Shown here: positions 45,352 through 54,228 of the stretch, in pieces
Layout: every line of letters starts with the position of its first letter
Position numbering within the stretch: position 1 is the stretch's first letter
Source of the DNA: Methanomicrobiales archaeon HGW-Methanomicrobiales-3
GTDB taxonomy: Archaea > Halobacteriota > Methanomicrobia > Methanomicrobiales > Methanospirillaceae
DNA: 64,000 nucleotides
Direction: 5' to 3'
NCBI GenBank assembly: GCA_002839605.1
Contig: PGYK01000004.1
Span: 124,001 to 188,000 of the forward strand
Notes under the pieces: generated by a model
Databases searched by the model: none
Seen by the model: the letters and a program-made list of their open reading frames with translations, nothing else
Told to the model about the DNA's origin: nothing
Made by a program: the position numbers and the translations under genes

Positions 45352-45486
45352 AACGGGAGTTCACTCCCGAACCATGAAAATGCCCGGCAAGTCAAACAGA
45401 CGTCCTCGCCCGTTTCCTTGCGCTCCTTATAGGGGCGGCGGCAGGAATCGCAACCGGGGGCATGAGGGCAGATTGCCCCTATCATC
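45352..45486 (+). repeat. Copy 5 of the dispersed repeat, rearranged
   Basis: Has the leading block (gggagttcactcccgaacca) and a truncated GC-rich part (ggggcggcggcagga) with the second hairpin (gggcagattgcccct). Its middle is an inverted block (gtcctcgcccgtttccttgc) that is also found near 62984-63013. Confidence 0.75.
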
Positions 45487-45530
45487 GCTTCAAATGATTT
45501 CTCCCGAGCAAAAAAATCGTTCCGCGATCA

Positions 45531-46727
45531 TCAGATTGCAACGAAAAGGAGCATGGCAAACAACCCGCCGCTCAGGGTTGCAAGAAGATTGGTTCCGGCG
45601 TTTCCGAGAAAGCCACGGTTTTCCAGCGTTGCACCCACAAGGCTGTCGATGTTGGTGCCAACGAACCCGGCGATCGTGCAGACAACGACCATCGGCAGCG
45701 TGATGACGCCAAGGACAAATGCTACCATCGACACGGCAAATCCGCCAAGAAGGGCCACCGTCTCGCCCGTCATCGTCACCCCCCCGTTCGTGCCGATGGG
45801 TACCTCTTTGAGCGTTGTTATCAGGCGCGGGACACCCCCCGTCACTCCAATCTCGCTTGCAAGGGTATCCGCTGCGGCAGTGGCAACGCAGCCAACGTAC
45901 ATGACAATAAAGACCGGCTGCTGGAAGACCCCGAAGAGTACCGCTGCCGCTGCCGCAACAATCCCGTTGGCAAATACATTGCGGTATCCCCGCGCCCCGC
46001 TCTGGCCCTGCTCCACGCCAATCCGTTTCTTGTACCCGAACTTGTACTTGGTAGCAGCGGAGCCGAGAATAAAGAAGGCAAGCATGATGATGAACCACCG
46101 GACATCCGCAAACACCACAAGAATGATCCCGACCAGTGCCGCGGAAAAAAGCCCGGTGAGATCGGCAGTCTTTGCCCGGAATGCAAAGTACCCGAACGTG
46201 AACCCCACGATCACTGCGGCAACCACCATCTGGAGATCTGCCTTGTAATTGAGCTCCTGGATGAGCCACATGGTCATGGCGATCCCGAGACCTTCGATCA
46301 TCAGCGAATCTTCGAATTTTAAGAGGATCACCTTGAGCAGCACGGCTGCAAGGATGCCAAAGATGATGGTGAGGAACTCCATCTCGCGTAGGTATGCCAT
46401 GACGAGCACACCGGCCCATGCCGTGGAGATGATGTAATACAGGTAGGTGTTCAGGTCGTCGGTCCGGCTCTTGAAGACCAGCTCGCCCAGCACCAGCATC
46501 GCCATGCTGGTTGCAACGACAAAGAAGGGCAACAGCCCGATCCCGTAGAGCGCGGCAAGGACGCAGATCGTGTACGTGAGATACCGGGTATTAAAAAAGC
46601 GCCAGAGAATGAGGGCAAACAGGATGACAACAAGGGCCATGAGCCATTCCGGCTGCACATACGGGCCGGCAAGCGTTGCGCCACCCACGAGTGCCGCCGC
46701 GTACCCGAGACCCCTCTGTCGCTGCAT
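45531..46727 (-). CDS. DUF92-family integral membrane protein
   Basis: A 398-residue protein with about ten hydrophobic helices. The C-terminal half holds the DUF92 signature (TLASEIGVTG, then TNGGVTMTGETVALLGG, and GTNIDSLVGATLENRG). Plant and cyanobacterial members include the phytyl-phosphate kinase VTE6, so a polyprenyl-phosphate kinase role, for example in recycling geranylgeranyl groups, is possible. The N-terminal half contains extra helices. The function here is inference. Confidence 0.85.
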   Translation of the reverse strand: MQRQRGLGYAAALVGGATLAGPYVQPEWLMALVVILFALILWRFFNTRYLTYTICVLAALYGIGLLPFFVVATSMAMLVLGELVFKSRTDDLNTYLYYIISTAWAGVLVMAYLREMEFLTIIFGILAAVLLKVILLKFEDSLMIEGLGIAMTMWLIQELNYKADLQMVVAAVIVGFTFGYFAFRAKTADLTGLFSAALVGIILVVFADVRWFIIMLAFFILGSAATKYKFGYKKRIGVEQGQSGARGYRNVFANGIVAAAAAVLFGVFQQPVFIVMYVGCVATAAADTLASEIGVTGGVPRLITTLKEVPIGTNGGVTMTGETVALLGGFAVSMVAFVLGVITLPMVVVCTIAGFVGTNIDSLVGATLENRGFLGNAGTNLLATLSGGLFAMLLFVAI

Positions 46728-46770
46728 TGGTCAGTACTTGGCGTTATGGTAAAAAGAGTTTTATCGTGAA

Positions 46771-46801
46771 CCGGGCGTTGGATCAGCGCCCGGGTTTTTT
46801 T
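46771..46801 (+). terminator. Hairpin followed by a T-run upstream of valS
   Basis: A perfect 7-bp stem CCGGGCG (46771-46777) / CGCCCGG (46787-46793) with a 9-base loop is followed by G and seven T. It looks like a factor-independent terminator on the plus strand, yet no plus-strand gene ends just before it. Confidence 0.45.
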
Positions 46802-46835
46802 GAGGTAAACAGGCCCGGGCTGAAGAGATGAATGC

Positions 46836-46848
46836 GATCACTATATTT
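46836..46848 (+). promoter_or_regulatory. Probable TATA box of valS
   Basis: The AT-rich stretch ctatattttattc (about 46840) lies some 30 bases upstream of the valS ATG, at the distance expected for a leaderless or nearly leaderless archaeal transcript. No stronger TATA-like sequence is seen between it and the gene. Confidence 0.5.
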
Positions 46849-46874
46849 TATTCCGCATCCAACCTTGTCCTCAA

Positions 46875-49466
46875 ATGGTGCCATCTGATCAACTGCCAAA
46901 GAACTACGATTTCGCAGAAGTCGAAGAGCGCTGGAGGAAGACCTGGCGCGATGAGGACAACTATTTTGATAAAAAATCCACAAAGCCCCAGTTCGTCATC
47001 GATACCCCGCCGCCCTACCCGACCGGGAACTTCCATATCGGGAACGCGCTGAACTGGTGTTATATCGACTTCTTTGCCCGGTACAAGCGGATGAAAGGCT
47101 TCAACGTGATGTTCCCGCAGGGCTGGGACTGTCACGGCCTTCCCACCGAAGTCAAGGTGGAAGAGATCAACAAGATCACCAAAAACGATGTATCCCGACA
47201 GGAGTTCCGGCAGATGTGCCGGGACCTGACGATCAAGAACATCGAGGCGATGCGCATCACGCTCAGAAAGATGGCGTTCTCGACCGACTGGTCCAACGAG
47301 TACATCACGATGATGCCGGAGTATTACGGCAAAACCCAGCTCTCGTTCCTCCGCATGCAGAAGTCCGGCTACATCTACCAGAGCGAGCACCCGGTCAACT
47401 ACTGCACCCGCTGCGAGACGGCGATCGCGTTTGCGGAAGTGGCATACGAGGACCGCGAGACCACGCTCAACTACTTTAATTTCGATGGCGTGGAGATCGC
47501 AACCACAAGGCCCGAGCTCCTTGCTGCCTGCGTTGCCGTTGCCGTGCACCCGGCCGACGAGCGCTACCACGGGCTCAAAGGCAAGACCATGAAGGTCCCG
47601 CTCTTCGGTCACGATGTTCCGGTCGTGCAGGACGAAGCGGTTGATCCTGCGTTCGGTTCCGGCGCGGTCATGATCTGTACCTTTGGCGACAAGCAGGACG
47701 TCCACTGGTGGAAACAGCACAACCTCGCGCTCAGGAAGGCCATCGACCGCCAGGGAAAGATGACCGATCTTGCCGGCAAATACAAGGGACTCAATGCAAC
47801 CGAGTGCCGGGCTGCAATCCTTGCCGACATGCAGGAGCAGAAAATTCTCAACAAGCAGGAGAAACTTGCCCAGCGCGTGGGCTGCTGCTGGCGCTGCAAA
47901 ACCCCCATCGAGATCCTCTCCGAGCGGCAATGGTTTGTGAAGATCAAACCGGACGAGATCCAGAAAGCCGCGCACGAGATCACGTGGTTCCCCGAGCACA
48001 TGCTCCTGCGGATGGAGAACTGGGTCCAGCAGATGGAATGGGACTGGTGCATCTCCCGGCAGCGGATCTTCGCAACGCCTATCCCGGTCTGGTTCTGCTC
48101 AACGTGCGGGGAGATGGTTCTTCCGGACGAGAAAGACCTCCCGCTCGACCCGACCCTTGTGCAGCCGAAGAATCCCTGTAAAAAATGCGGCAGCACCTCG
48201 TTTGCCGGTGAAGTGGACGTGCTCGACACGTGGATGGACTCCTCCATCTCGGTCCTGAACGTGACCGGCTGGGACGGCAACGGCAACCCGCCGTTCTTCC
48301 CGGCCCAGATCCGGCCACAGGGCCATGACATCATCCGGACATGGGCATTCTACACCATCCTCCGGTCGGTTGCCCTGACGGGACAGAAACCGTGGGACGA
48401 GATTCTCGTCAACGGTATGGTGCTGGGCGAGGACGGCTTCAAGATGAGCAAGAGCCGGGGCAACATCATCGTGCCCGAGGAGATTCTCGTCAAGTACGGC
48501 GCCGATGCGCTCCGGCAGTGGGGGGCGATGGGGGCTGCCACCGGTTCCGATATCATGTTCAACTGGAACGACGTAGTTGCGGCCTCCCGGTTCCAGACCA
48601 AGATGTGGAACATCGCAAAGTTCGCGCTCATCCAGCTCGAGAAGGGCGGGGTTGACGAGAAGGCACCGGTCACCGCGCTTGCCGACCGCTGGCTCCTGGT
48701 CCGGCTCTCGGACACGGTCGAAGCCGTCAGCGCCGCGATGGAAGCGTACCAGTTCGATGGTGCGCTCAAGGCCATCCGCGAGTTTGCGTGGGACGTGCTC
48801 GCCGATAACTACATCGAGCTCGTCAAGGGCCGGCTCTACCAGGATGACGCGAGCCGGAAGAGTGCCTGCCTCGTGCTCCACACCGCGTTCGATGCCCTTC
48901 TCCGGATGCTTGCGCCGTTCACTCCCTACTTTGCCGAGGAGTGCTACTCGTACTTCAACCCCGGACAGAGCGTCCACAAACAGCCATGGGTCAGTTTCAC
49001 CTATGATGACGAAGCTGCCCGGCGCGAAGGCAACATGATCGTGCAGGTGGTTGCCGAAGTCCGCAAGTACAAGCATGACAACGGGATGGCCCTCAATGCC
49101 CCGCTTGGCAAAGTCACCATCTATGCCCCGCACACGGTGGATGACGAAGGCGATACCGGCCGCACGCTGAATGCCGATGTGCACTGGCGCACGGACGTGG
49201 CAAAGCTCGACCGCGCCATCACCGATATCGAGTTCAACCGCTCGGTTGTGGGCAAGACGTTCCGGAAGGACGGGCAGGCGTTCATGGACGCGGTGAAAGC
49301 CTTGTCCCCTGCCGAACTTGCAAACCCGCCGAAGACGATCACGGTCAACGGCGTTGAGGTTGCCCTGCCGGAGAATGTCTTCACGCCAAAATATTCCTAC
49401 ATGGAAGAGGGGGCGCAGGTGGATGTGCTGACGGTCGGGGATGTGATTGTGACCGTGGCGAAGTGA
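46875..49466 (+). CDS. valS: Valyl-tRNA synthetase
   Basis: Class I synthetase of 863 residues that charges tRNA-Val. It has HIGH as [14 protein letters not shown], the KMSKS loop as FKMSKSRGN, and [13 protein letters not shown] after the first motif. The editing domain is in the middle (ARPE-type [20 protein letters not shown], split here as [12 protein letters not shown] then VHPADERY). A zinc-binding [11 protein letters not shown] segment is also visible. ATG at 46875 comes about 7 bases after the expected transcription start. Confidence 0.97.
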   Translation: MVPSDQLPKNYDFAEVEERWRKTWRDEDNYFDKKSTKPQFVIDTPPPYPTGNFHIGNALNWCYIDFFARYKRMKGFNVMFPQGWDCHGLPTEVKVEEINKITKNDVSRQEFRQMCRDLTIKNIEAMRITLRKMAFSTDWSNEYITMMPEYYGKTQLSFLRMQKSGYIYQSEHPVNYCTRCETAIAFAEVAYEDRETTLNYFNFDGVEIATTRPELLAACVAVAVHPADERYHGLKGKTMKVPLFGHDVPVVQDEAVDPAFGSGAVMICTFGDKQDVHWWKQHNLALRKAIDRQGKMTDLAGKYKGLNATECRAAILADMQEQKILNKQEKLAQRVGCCWRCKTPIEILSERQWFVKIKPDEIQKAAHEITWFPEHMLLRMENWVQQMEWDWCISRQRIFATPIPVWFCSTCGEMVLPDEKDLPLDPTLVQPKNPCKKCGSTSFAGEVDVLDTWMDSSISVLNVTGWDGNGNPPFFPAQIRPQGHDIIRTWAFYTILRSVALTGQKPWDEILVNGMVLGEDGFKMSKSRGNIIVPEEILVKYGADALRQWGAMGAATGSDIMFNWNDVVAASRFQTKMWNIAKFALIQLEKGGVDEKAPVTALADRWLLVRLSDTVEAVSAAMEAYQFDGALKAIREFAWDVLADNYIELVKGRLYQDDASRKSACLVLHTAFDALLRMLAPFTPYFAEECYSYFNPGQSVHKQPWVSFTYDDEAARREGNMIVQVVAEVRKYKHDNGMALNAPLGKVTIYAPHTVDDEGDTGRTLNADVHWRTDVAKLDRAITDIEFNRSVVGKTFRKDGQAFMDAVKALSPAELANPPKTITVNGVEVALPENVFTPKYSYMEEGAQVDVLTVGDVIVTVAK

Positions 49467-49622
49467 GAGTAATCAATTCTCCATTTTTCGAGTGATTAAC
49501 AAAGACCGGAGTCAATTTCCAAGATTTATGAGAAATCTTTTTGCCAGATGGAAATGAATTTTTTTCCAGTTCTTTGAATTTTTCCATGGCGTTGTTAACT
49601 GTTAAATTAAAAAAAATCAAAT

Positions 49623-50162
49623 TTAGATAGTACTACTTCCTTTGTTCATCAAATATCTTAATTCTTGAACAGAAAGTGAAGAGTCAGGTTTTTCGATATT
49701 AATTTGCTCGATTGTGTAATAATACGAATTTTCGACATAAGTGACATTTTGACAAGATTTTATTGTGTTTTGTTGTAAATCAGATGGGGGGGCAAATAAT
49801 CCAAAAATTCCGCTCATTACAATTAGTATGAGAATGATGATAAAACCATAAAAAATATGATTACTGCGATTTGATTGTTTCGGATATTCCTTTATCCGGT
49901 TAAGGTCTGGATATAGGTCGTTTATCAATATTAAAATACAAAATACCCCAGAAACAATACCTAAAATCACAATAGTGCGTTTCGCATTAAGCTCTATTGT
50001 AGAAATATCCATTCCAACAAAGATCGCACTTACGAAAAAATTCCCTAAAATTCCTAATAATAAGCCAAGGAGTAAAGAAACCTTAGGTTGAATCTTTTCA
50101 ATAATTTGATTATCCGATTTTTCAATTGCGGACCGACTTGACTTATCTGACGAATCGCTCAT
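49623..50162 (-). CDS. AT-rich orphan membrane protein
   Basis: A 179-residue protein with three predicted helices: VSLLLGLLLGILGNFFVSAI, TIVILGIVSGVFCILILIND and HIFYGFIIILILIVMSGIF. A polar C-terminal domain with two cysteine-adjacent motifs ends in QELRYLMNKGSS. Its composition is markedly AT-richer than its neighbours, which points to horizontal acquisition. No family was recognised. Confidence 0.7.
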   Translation of the reverse strand: MSDSSDKSSRSAIEKSDNQIIEKIQPKVSLLLGLLLGILGNFFVSAIFVGMDISTIELNAKRTIVILGIVSGVFCILILINDLYPDLNRIKEYPKQSNRSNHIFYGFIIILILIVMSGIFGLFAPPSDLQQNTIKSCQNVTYVENSYYYTIEQINIEKPDSSLSVQELRYLMNKGSSTI

Positions 50163-50951
50163 AATTGATAAGTGATTATTTCAAATGATTAATTTTTTCT
50201 GGATTTTCGTGTTTTTGAAGTCCGTTTTTCATGCTCTGCAGATCTTCTGGACAAATGTTGTAAAAAATGATACTAGCACTGCGATGCCTGCCGCCGCCCC
50301 GAAGGGCGCCCCGCGGCGGCCTCAATTGGTATCATTTCTGGATAAGCCGATCTTGCCCAGCGAGGCCCCGACGAGGCGGCCGAGCGACCCCCATTAGGGG
50401 GTGGGTGGGCTCGTAATTCCAATGAGTATTCATTTCAATCTTTCATCTGCCCCGCGAAAGGCCCTGAAATGAGGAGCCTTCGCAAAAAATTTCCAGAAAC
50501 AAAACGAGCTCTCATTTTTTTGTGACAAAAAATTTACAAAAAAATTTCCAGGCCGGACAATTTTTTCAAAAAATCCGGTGGCAGAATAATTCAGTCACTG
50601 ACATCAGACAACTCGTTACATCACAGACATGCAGCATCCCTGAAACACCCCCTTCGTCTTATAACACCCCCTCCCACATCCCTGTAAAAATCCGGGCCCG
50701 ATACAGCCCCGGTTACACGAGTTTTGCCTCTGCCCCCTTTTTGGCAGAGACAATGTAACGGTAAAACACGGTAATTCTTCCGGAACAGAACGCCATTCTC
50801 CGGCGGGAATTGATGAGGCAATATGTAGCAACGTTACTGGCACCGATTCCGAATCTGATCCTGCATGGGGAAACGGATCTGACCTGCGGGGGGCAATCGG
50901 GCCGGTATCAGGGTCCGATTTGCACACGATCCAAAAACAGGGTTCCGATAA
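50163..50951. other. Gene-poor region with a repeat copy
   Basis: No convincing gene is seen in these 789 bases, although short open frames exist on both strands. It carries repeat copy 6 on the minus strand, and a further GC-rich patch near 50365-50410 (cgaggcggccgagcgacccc). Confidence 0.5.
50286..50328 (-). repeat. Copy 6 of the dispersed repeat (inverted)
   Basis: The GC-rich hairpin appears in the opposite orientation: tgccgccgccccgaagggcg followed by ccccgcggcggcctcaattg. The second hairpin is missing here. Confidence 0.78.
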
Positions 50952-51182
50952 TCACCGCCGGCTCAGCAGCCAGACGATGGCCCCGGCACCGAAGATGACG
51001 CCGCCCGTCACAAACAGGATGGGAAGGAAGAGCCCGAAGATGAAGATGATGGCGCCGATCTTCATCAGCAGGTCGGCCTTCCCCCGTCGCGTTTCAAGCC
51101 CATGATCTTTTTGCACACCACAATACCTGCATCGATCCGCTGAATCATCTGATTCTTTTCCACATCCGGGACAGACTGCCAT
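50952..51182 (-). CDS. Small zinc-ribbon membrane protein
   Basis: A 76-residue protein with an N-terminal zinc ribbon (CPGCG ... CRYCG) and two C-terminal membrane helices (IGAIIFIFGLFLPILFVTGG and IFGAGAIVWLLS). It starts MAVCPGC at 51182. Such proteins are common in methanogens; the function is unknown. Confidence 0.82.
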   Translation of the reverse strand: MAVCPGCGKESDDSADRCRYCGVQKDHGLETRRGKADLLMKIGAIIFIFGLFLPILFVTGGVIFGAGAIVWLLSRR

Positions 51183-51592
51183 GCGATTCTCTCTTCCAGA
51201 GTGTAGAGCGCGGTCGTGTTAATTATGTTTGGAAATTGATCTGCTGCACTCTTGAGAGTCTGGTCACAAACGAAAAAGCCGGATCGTTTTCCTGCGAATC
51301 TGTGTAATACCGCATGCCCAAAAATGATCAACGGGGCCACGACATCAAATTTTTTTCCTGAGGTTTCCCAAAAAAATTCAATCGCGATCCGGTTTTCCGG
51401 AAAAATTTTCTATTCGACCCCTCACCCCCTGCCCGGAATTTTTCAATCGCGATCCGATCAATCGTCCGGCCAACTCACGCCAGAACCGCAGAAAAAATTG
51501 TAGGTAATCCAATAGTTTTGTAGGTGACTTATCCTACAATCGCTTGCCCAATTAACAACAAATTTTCGCGATTGAAAAAAATGGATGGGGGA
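51183..51592. other. Intergenic region with a short repeated motif
   Basis: No gene is recognised. The motif TTCAATCGCGATCCG occurs at about 51377-51391 and 51442-51456, and its core reappears inverted at 51566-51579 (tcgcgattgaaaaa). The segment ttgtaggtaatccaatagtt and the following gtaggtgacttatcctacaa near 51498-51540 are also partly repetitive. Confidence 0.5.
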
Positions 51593-52030
51593 TTATTCCT
51601 TATTCAGGCCGGAGAAATACCCACGGACGTGTGGCTGGTAAAAATAATAAAGAACTGCCGCTGTCAGGATTATCATAAAAACCGGCCAGAAATAAACGTC
51701 AGGGGAAAATAGCGAGAATTCACCGGGATCGTTTAACAAATCTGCCCGGATCCAGGATATCAGAATCACTGACTGGATCAGGATGCAGAAGACAAGGATA
51801 AGGATTCCAAGGATCCACGCCCAAGGCCGTGCGAGGAGGGATCCAATCCCGAACGATAATTCAATTGCCGCAGCAGCCAGCAGAGCTATGCCAATTAGCG
51901 GACCAAGCCCGCCAGCCCATGAAGGCATCAGCACAAGCCGAAAGCCACCATAAAGGGACGATAGTCCGAAAAGGACAAAGAAGATACCGATCAGCACAAC
52001 GCCAACCGGCGTAGATTGTTCCGTCATCAA
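51593..52030 (-). CDS. Four-helix membrane protein, unknown
   Basis: A 145-residue protein with four hydrophobic helices: VGVVLIGIFFVLFGLSSLYG, GPLIGIALLAAAAIELSFGI, WAWILGILILVFCILIQSVI and VYFWPVFMIILTAAVLYYFY. The start at 52030 reads MMTEQSTP. No family was recognised; it is unrelated in sequence to the other small membrane proteins here. Confidence 0.75.
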   Translation of the reverse strand: MMTEQSTPVGVVLIGIFFVLFGLSSLYGGFRLVLMPSWAGGLGPLIGIALLAAAAIELSFGIGSLLARPWAWILGILILVFCILIQSVILISWIRADLLNDPGEFSLFSPDVYFWPVFMIILTAAVLYYFYQPHVRGYFSGLNKE

Positions 52031-52203
52031 TTACCTGAACATAACAAAGACCGGAGGTATGAAAACCTTTTTGAAACGTCTTCCAATCCTTCGATGAAGA
52101 CACACTTCCCGGTATATTGACATGTTTCCTTTAATCAGGATTCCAGAACCGGATGATCTGGTCAGGATCATCTGCTTGAAAATGGATGAAAAAACAGCCG
52201 GCT

Positions 52204-52830
52204 TCACACTCTCCGGCCCTTCCGCTTCTTCATTCCCGCCCCCAACTCAACCCGGATCGCATCCGCGACAAACTTCGCCACCGTATCCTGTGGGAGCATC
52301 GCATCCACGATCACGAACCGGGCCGGCTCGGCCTTCGCGTAGGAGAGGTAATTGTCCTGCACCTTCACCAGCGTCTCGTGCTTCTCGAAGTGCTCCCGTT
52401 CGCTGTCCGGTTTCAGCCTAGTCAGGGCCTCGTCCACGGGCAGCACGCAGAGGAAGGTCTTGTCAGGAACAATCGTCCAGCCGTTGTGCATGGCCCGCAT
52501 CCAGCCTTCAGGGTCCGGGACAATACCCTGCAGGGTCACGGACTGGTACGCATAGCGGCTGTCGCTGTACCGGTCGGAGATCACAAGCCTGCCTTCCGCA
52601 AGCGCCGGGCGAACCACTTTTGCGAGATGGGCCGCATGGTCAGCGACAAACAGGGTGGCTTCCGTGACGGGATCGATCTGCTCTTTTATCGCACGGCGCA
52701 CCTGGTCGCCCACCCATGTCGCGCCCGGCTCCCGCGTGAAAACCGGGTCGAGATCCGCGAGCAGTTCGCTGAGTGCTTCGTGGAGCGAGCTCTTCCCGCT
52801 CCCGTCAATACCTTCGAGCGTGATTAACAT
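52204..52830 (-). CDS. tmk: Thymidylate kinase
   Basis: A 208-residue kinase that phosphorylates dTMP to dTDP. The P-loop is LEGIDGSGKSS near the N-terminus, followed by FTREPG and the DRYSDSRYAYQ segment with the conserved DRY. The LID region is SEREHFEKHE. It overlaps the upstream HisA-like gene by seven bases, suggesting translational coupling. Confidence 0.95.
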   Translation of the reverse strand: MLITLEGIDGSGKSSLHEALSELLADLDPVFTREPGATWVGDQVRRAIKEQIDPVTEATLFVADHAAHLAKVVRPALAEGRLVISDRYSDSRYAYQSVTLQGIVPDPEGWMRAMHNGWTIVPDKTFLCVLPVDEALTRLKPDSEREHFEKHETLVKVQDNYLSYAKAEPARFVIVDAMLPQDTVAKFVADAIRVELGAGMKKRKGRRV

Positions 52831-53495
52831 ATCTTCCCCCGGCGGATCCAGACAAGCGGGATCTTCTTCTTATGCAGTGCGGTTGCAATGATCGCGCCAT
52901 CGAACCCGGCATCGCGGAGTCTGATCAGGTCATCGGTTGTCGCAACGCCCCCGCCCCAGAACAATTTCCGGTGATAGGCAGCCCGCATCATTGCAAGGGA
53001 TTCCGGATCAAGGCCGGACTCTGTTCCCACCGCACCGATGTTGAGGATGATACAGCCGTCAAACTTCCAGCCGTTCGCCTCCTTTAAGAACCTGACGGGA
53101 TCGCGTGCGGAGGGGATGACCCGGCCTTCTTTCAGGTCAAGGCTCAAAAAACCCTCAGCGTATTGCGAGAGATCTTTTCCGCCGGTCTCGGTCCCGATAA
53201 TGGGGGTGATGTGATAGCCGGTGAGCAGATCATCCGGCGACCGCGAACCCCGGTCAACGTAACAGCCCCCAACAGTGCGTGCGCACTCCCGCACGATCCG
53301 GTCATGGGAACCGGTGCCTTCAATGCGATCGAGGTCCGCGATGTAGATATATTTCGGTGCAATGGCTTTTAAAAAACCCACCGGGTCGGCCGTCGGGGAG
53401 CACCCCCAGTCCAGCGGTTTGTAGGTCTCACGGTGCCCGGATTTCCCGTGAACGACCAGATTCTCTTTCAAATCCATCGCAAGAATAAGATCCAT
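52824..53495 (-). CDS. HisA-like TIM-barrel protein (ProFAR-isomerase-related)
   Basis: A 223-residue (beta/alpha)8 protein of the HisA/HisF-related archaeal group (COG1411-like). Recognisable pieces are MDLILAMDLKENLVVHG at the start, YIADLDRIEGTGSH and IILNIGAVGTESGLD. It lacks a clear pair of HisA catalytic aspartates, so histidine synthesis is not assured. It is divergent from mfnB by only 43 bases, which suggests a role in C1-cofactor or related metabolism. The link is inference. Confidence 0.82.
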   Translation of the reverse strand: MDLILAMDLKENLVVHGKSGHRETYKPLDWGCSPTADPVGFLKAIAPKYIYIADLDRIEGTGSHDRIVRECARTVGGCYVDRGSRSPDDLLTGYHITPIIGTETGGKDLSQYAEGFLSLDLKEGRVIPSARDPVRFLKEANGWKFDGCIILNIGAVGTESGLDPESLAMMRAAYHRKLFWGGGVATTDDLIRLRDAGFDGAIIATALHKKKIPLVWIRRGKIC

Positions 53496-53538
53496 AGACG
53501 AAGCAAACCACTATTAGGATAAAAGATCATTAAACTTT
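53496..53538. promoter_or_regulatory. Shared divergent promoter region of the HisA-like gene and mfnB
   Basis: Only 43 bases separate the two start codons. The sequence contains AT-rich candidates (aaaccactattaggataaaa) that could serve both directions, implying leaderless or very short-leader transcripts. Confidence 0.5.
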
Positions 53539-54225
53539 ATGCAATTGTTGGTCAGCCCCAGCTCCATTTCCGAGGCCAGGCATTCCACCGCCGCTGACAT
53601 TGTCGACGTCAAGAAACCTTCCGAAGGATCCCTTGGGGCAAACTTCCCCTGGGTTATCCGCGAGATAAAATCGTTCTCTCCAAAACCGGTGAGTGCCGCA
53701 ATCGGTGACTTTGATTACAAGCCGGGCGGAGCATCGCTGGCGGCGTACGGGGCTGCCTGTGCCGGGGCTGACTACATCAAGATCGGACTGGCATTTGATG
53801 GTGCGGAACAGGCAAACGACGTCATCGACGCGGTGGTCAAGGCTGTCAAAGACGAATTCCCCAAAAAGGTTGTGGTGATCGCAGCCTACTCGGATTACAA
53901 GAGGATGGGGACCATCTCTCCATTCGACATGGCTCCCATTGCCGCAGAATGCGGAGCAGATATTGCCATGATCGATACCGGCATCAAGGACCGGCAGAGC
54001 ACGTTTGCGTTCATGAACGAAGCCGAACTCAAGTCCTTTACCGATAAGAACAAAAAACTCGGGCTCGGGACTGCCCTTGCCGGTGCACTGAAATTTGAGG
54101 ACATTGATGCGCTCAAGCGTATCAACCCGGACATTATCGGCGTGCGGGGAATGGTCTGCGGCGGGGACCGGAATGCAACCGTCCGCGAGGACCTGATCCA
54201 GACTGCGCTTGCCATGGTACGGTGA
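53539..54225 (+). CDS. mfnB: (5-formylfuran-3-yl)methyl phosphate synthase MfnB
   Basis: MfnB makes the furan precursor of the methanogenic cofactor methanofuran from glyceraldehyde 3-phosphate. The 228-residue TIM-barrel protein starts QLLVSPSSISEARHST and has the family segments ADIVDVKKPSEGSLGANFPW, GADYIKIGLAFDG and IAAYSDYKR. The conserved lysines in DVKKP and YIKIG are typical. It is followed three bases later by guaB. Confidence 0.93.
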   Translation: MQLLVSPSSISEARHSTAADIVDVKKPSEGSLGANFPWVIREIKSFSPKPVSAAIGDFDYKPGGASLAAYGAACAGADYIKIGLAFDGAEQANDVIDAVVKAVKDEFPKKVVVIAAYSDYKRMGTISPFDMAPIAAECGADIAMIDTGIKDRQSTFAFMNEAELKSFTDKNKKLGLGTALAGALKFEDIDALKRINPDIIGVRGMVCGGDRNATVREDLIQTALAMVR

Positions 54226-54228
54226 CCT

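Larger units (their letters stand above)
45087..45530. other. Intergenic region holding two repeat copies
   Basis: No gene is seen. It carries copies 4 and 5 of the dispersed repeat, lying one after the other. The block of the form gggagtt-acacccgaa-atgaaaa occurs twice (45120-45151 and 45352-45382). Confidence 0.6.

Noticed and set aside
50616-50927. 103-residue Cys-containing frame in the repeat region
   Set aside because: Low-complexity, no clear start or family features, and no similar protein recognised.
51065-51340. 91-residue frame on the minus strand
   Set aside because: It overlaps the better-supported zinc-ribbon gene and lacks recognisable features.
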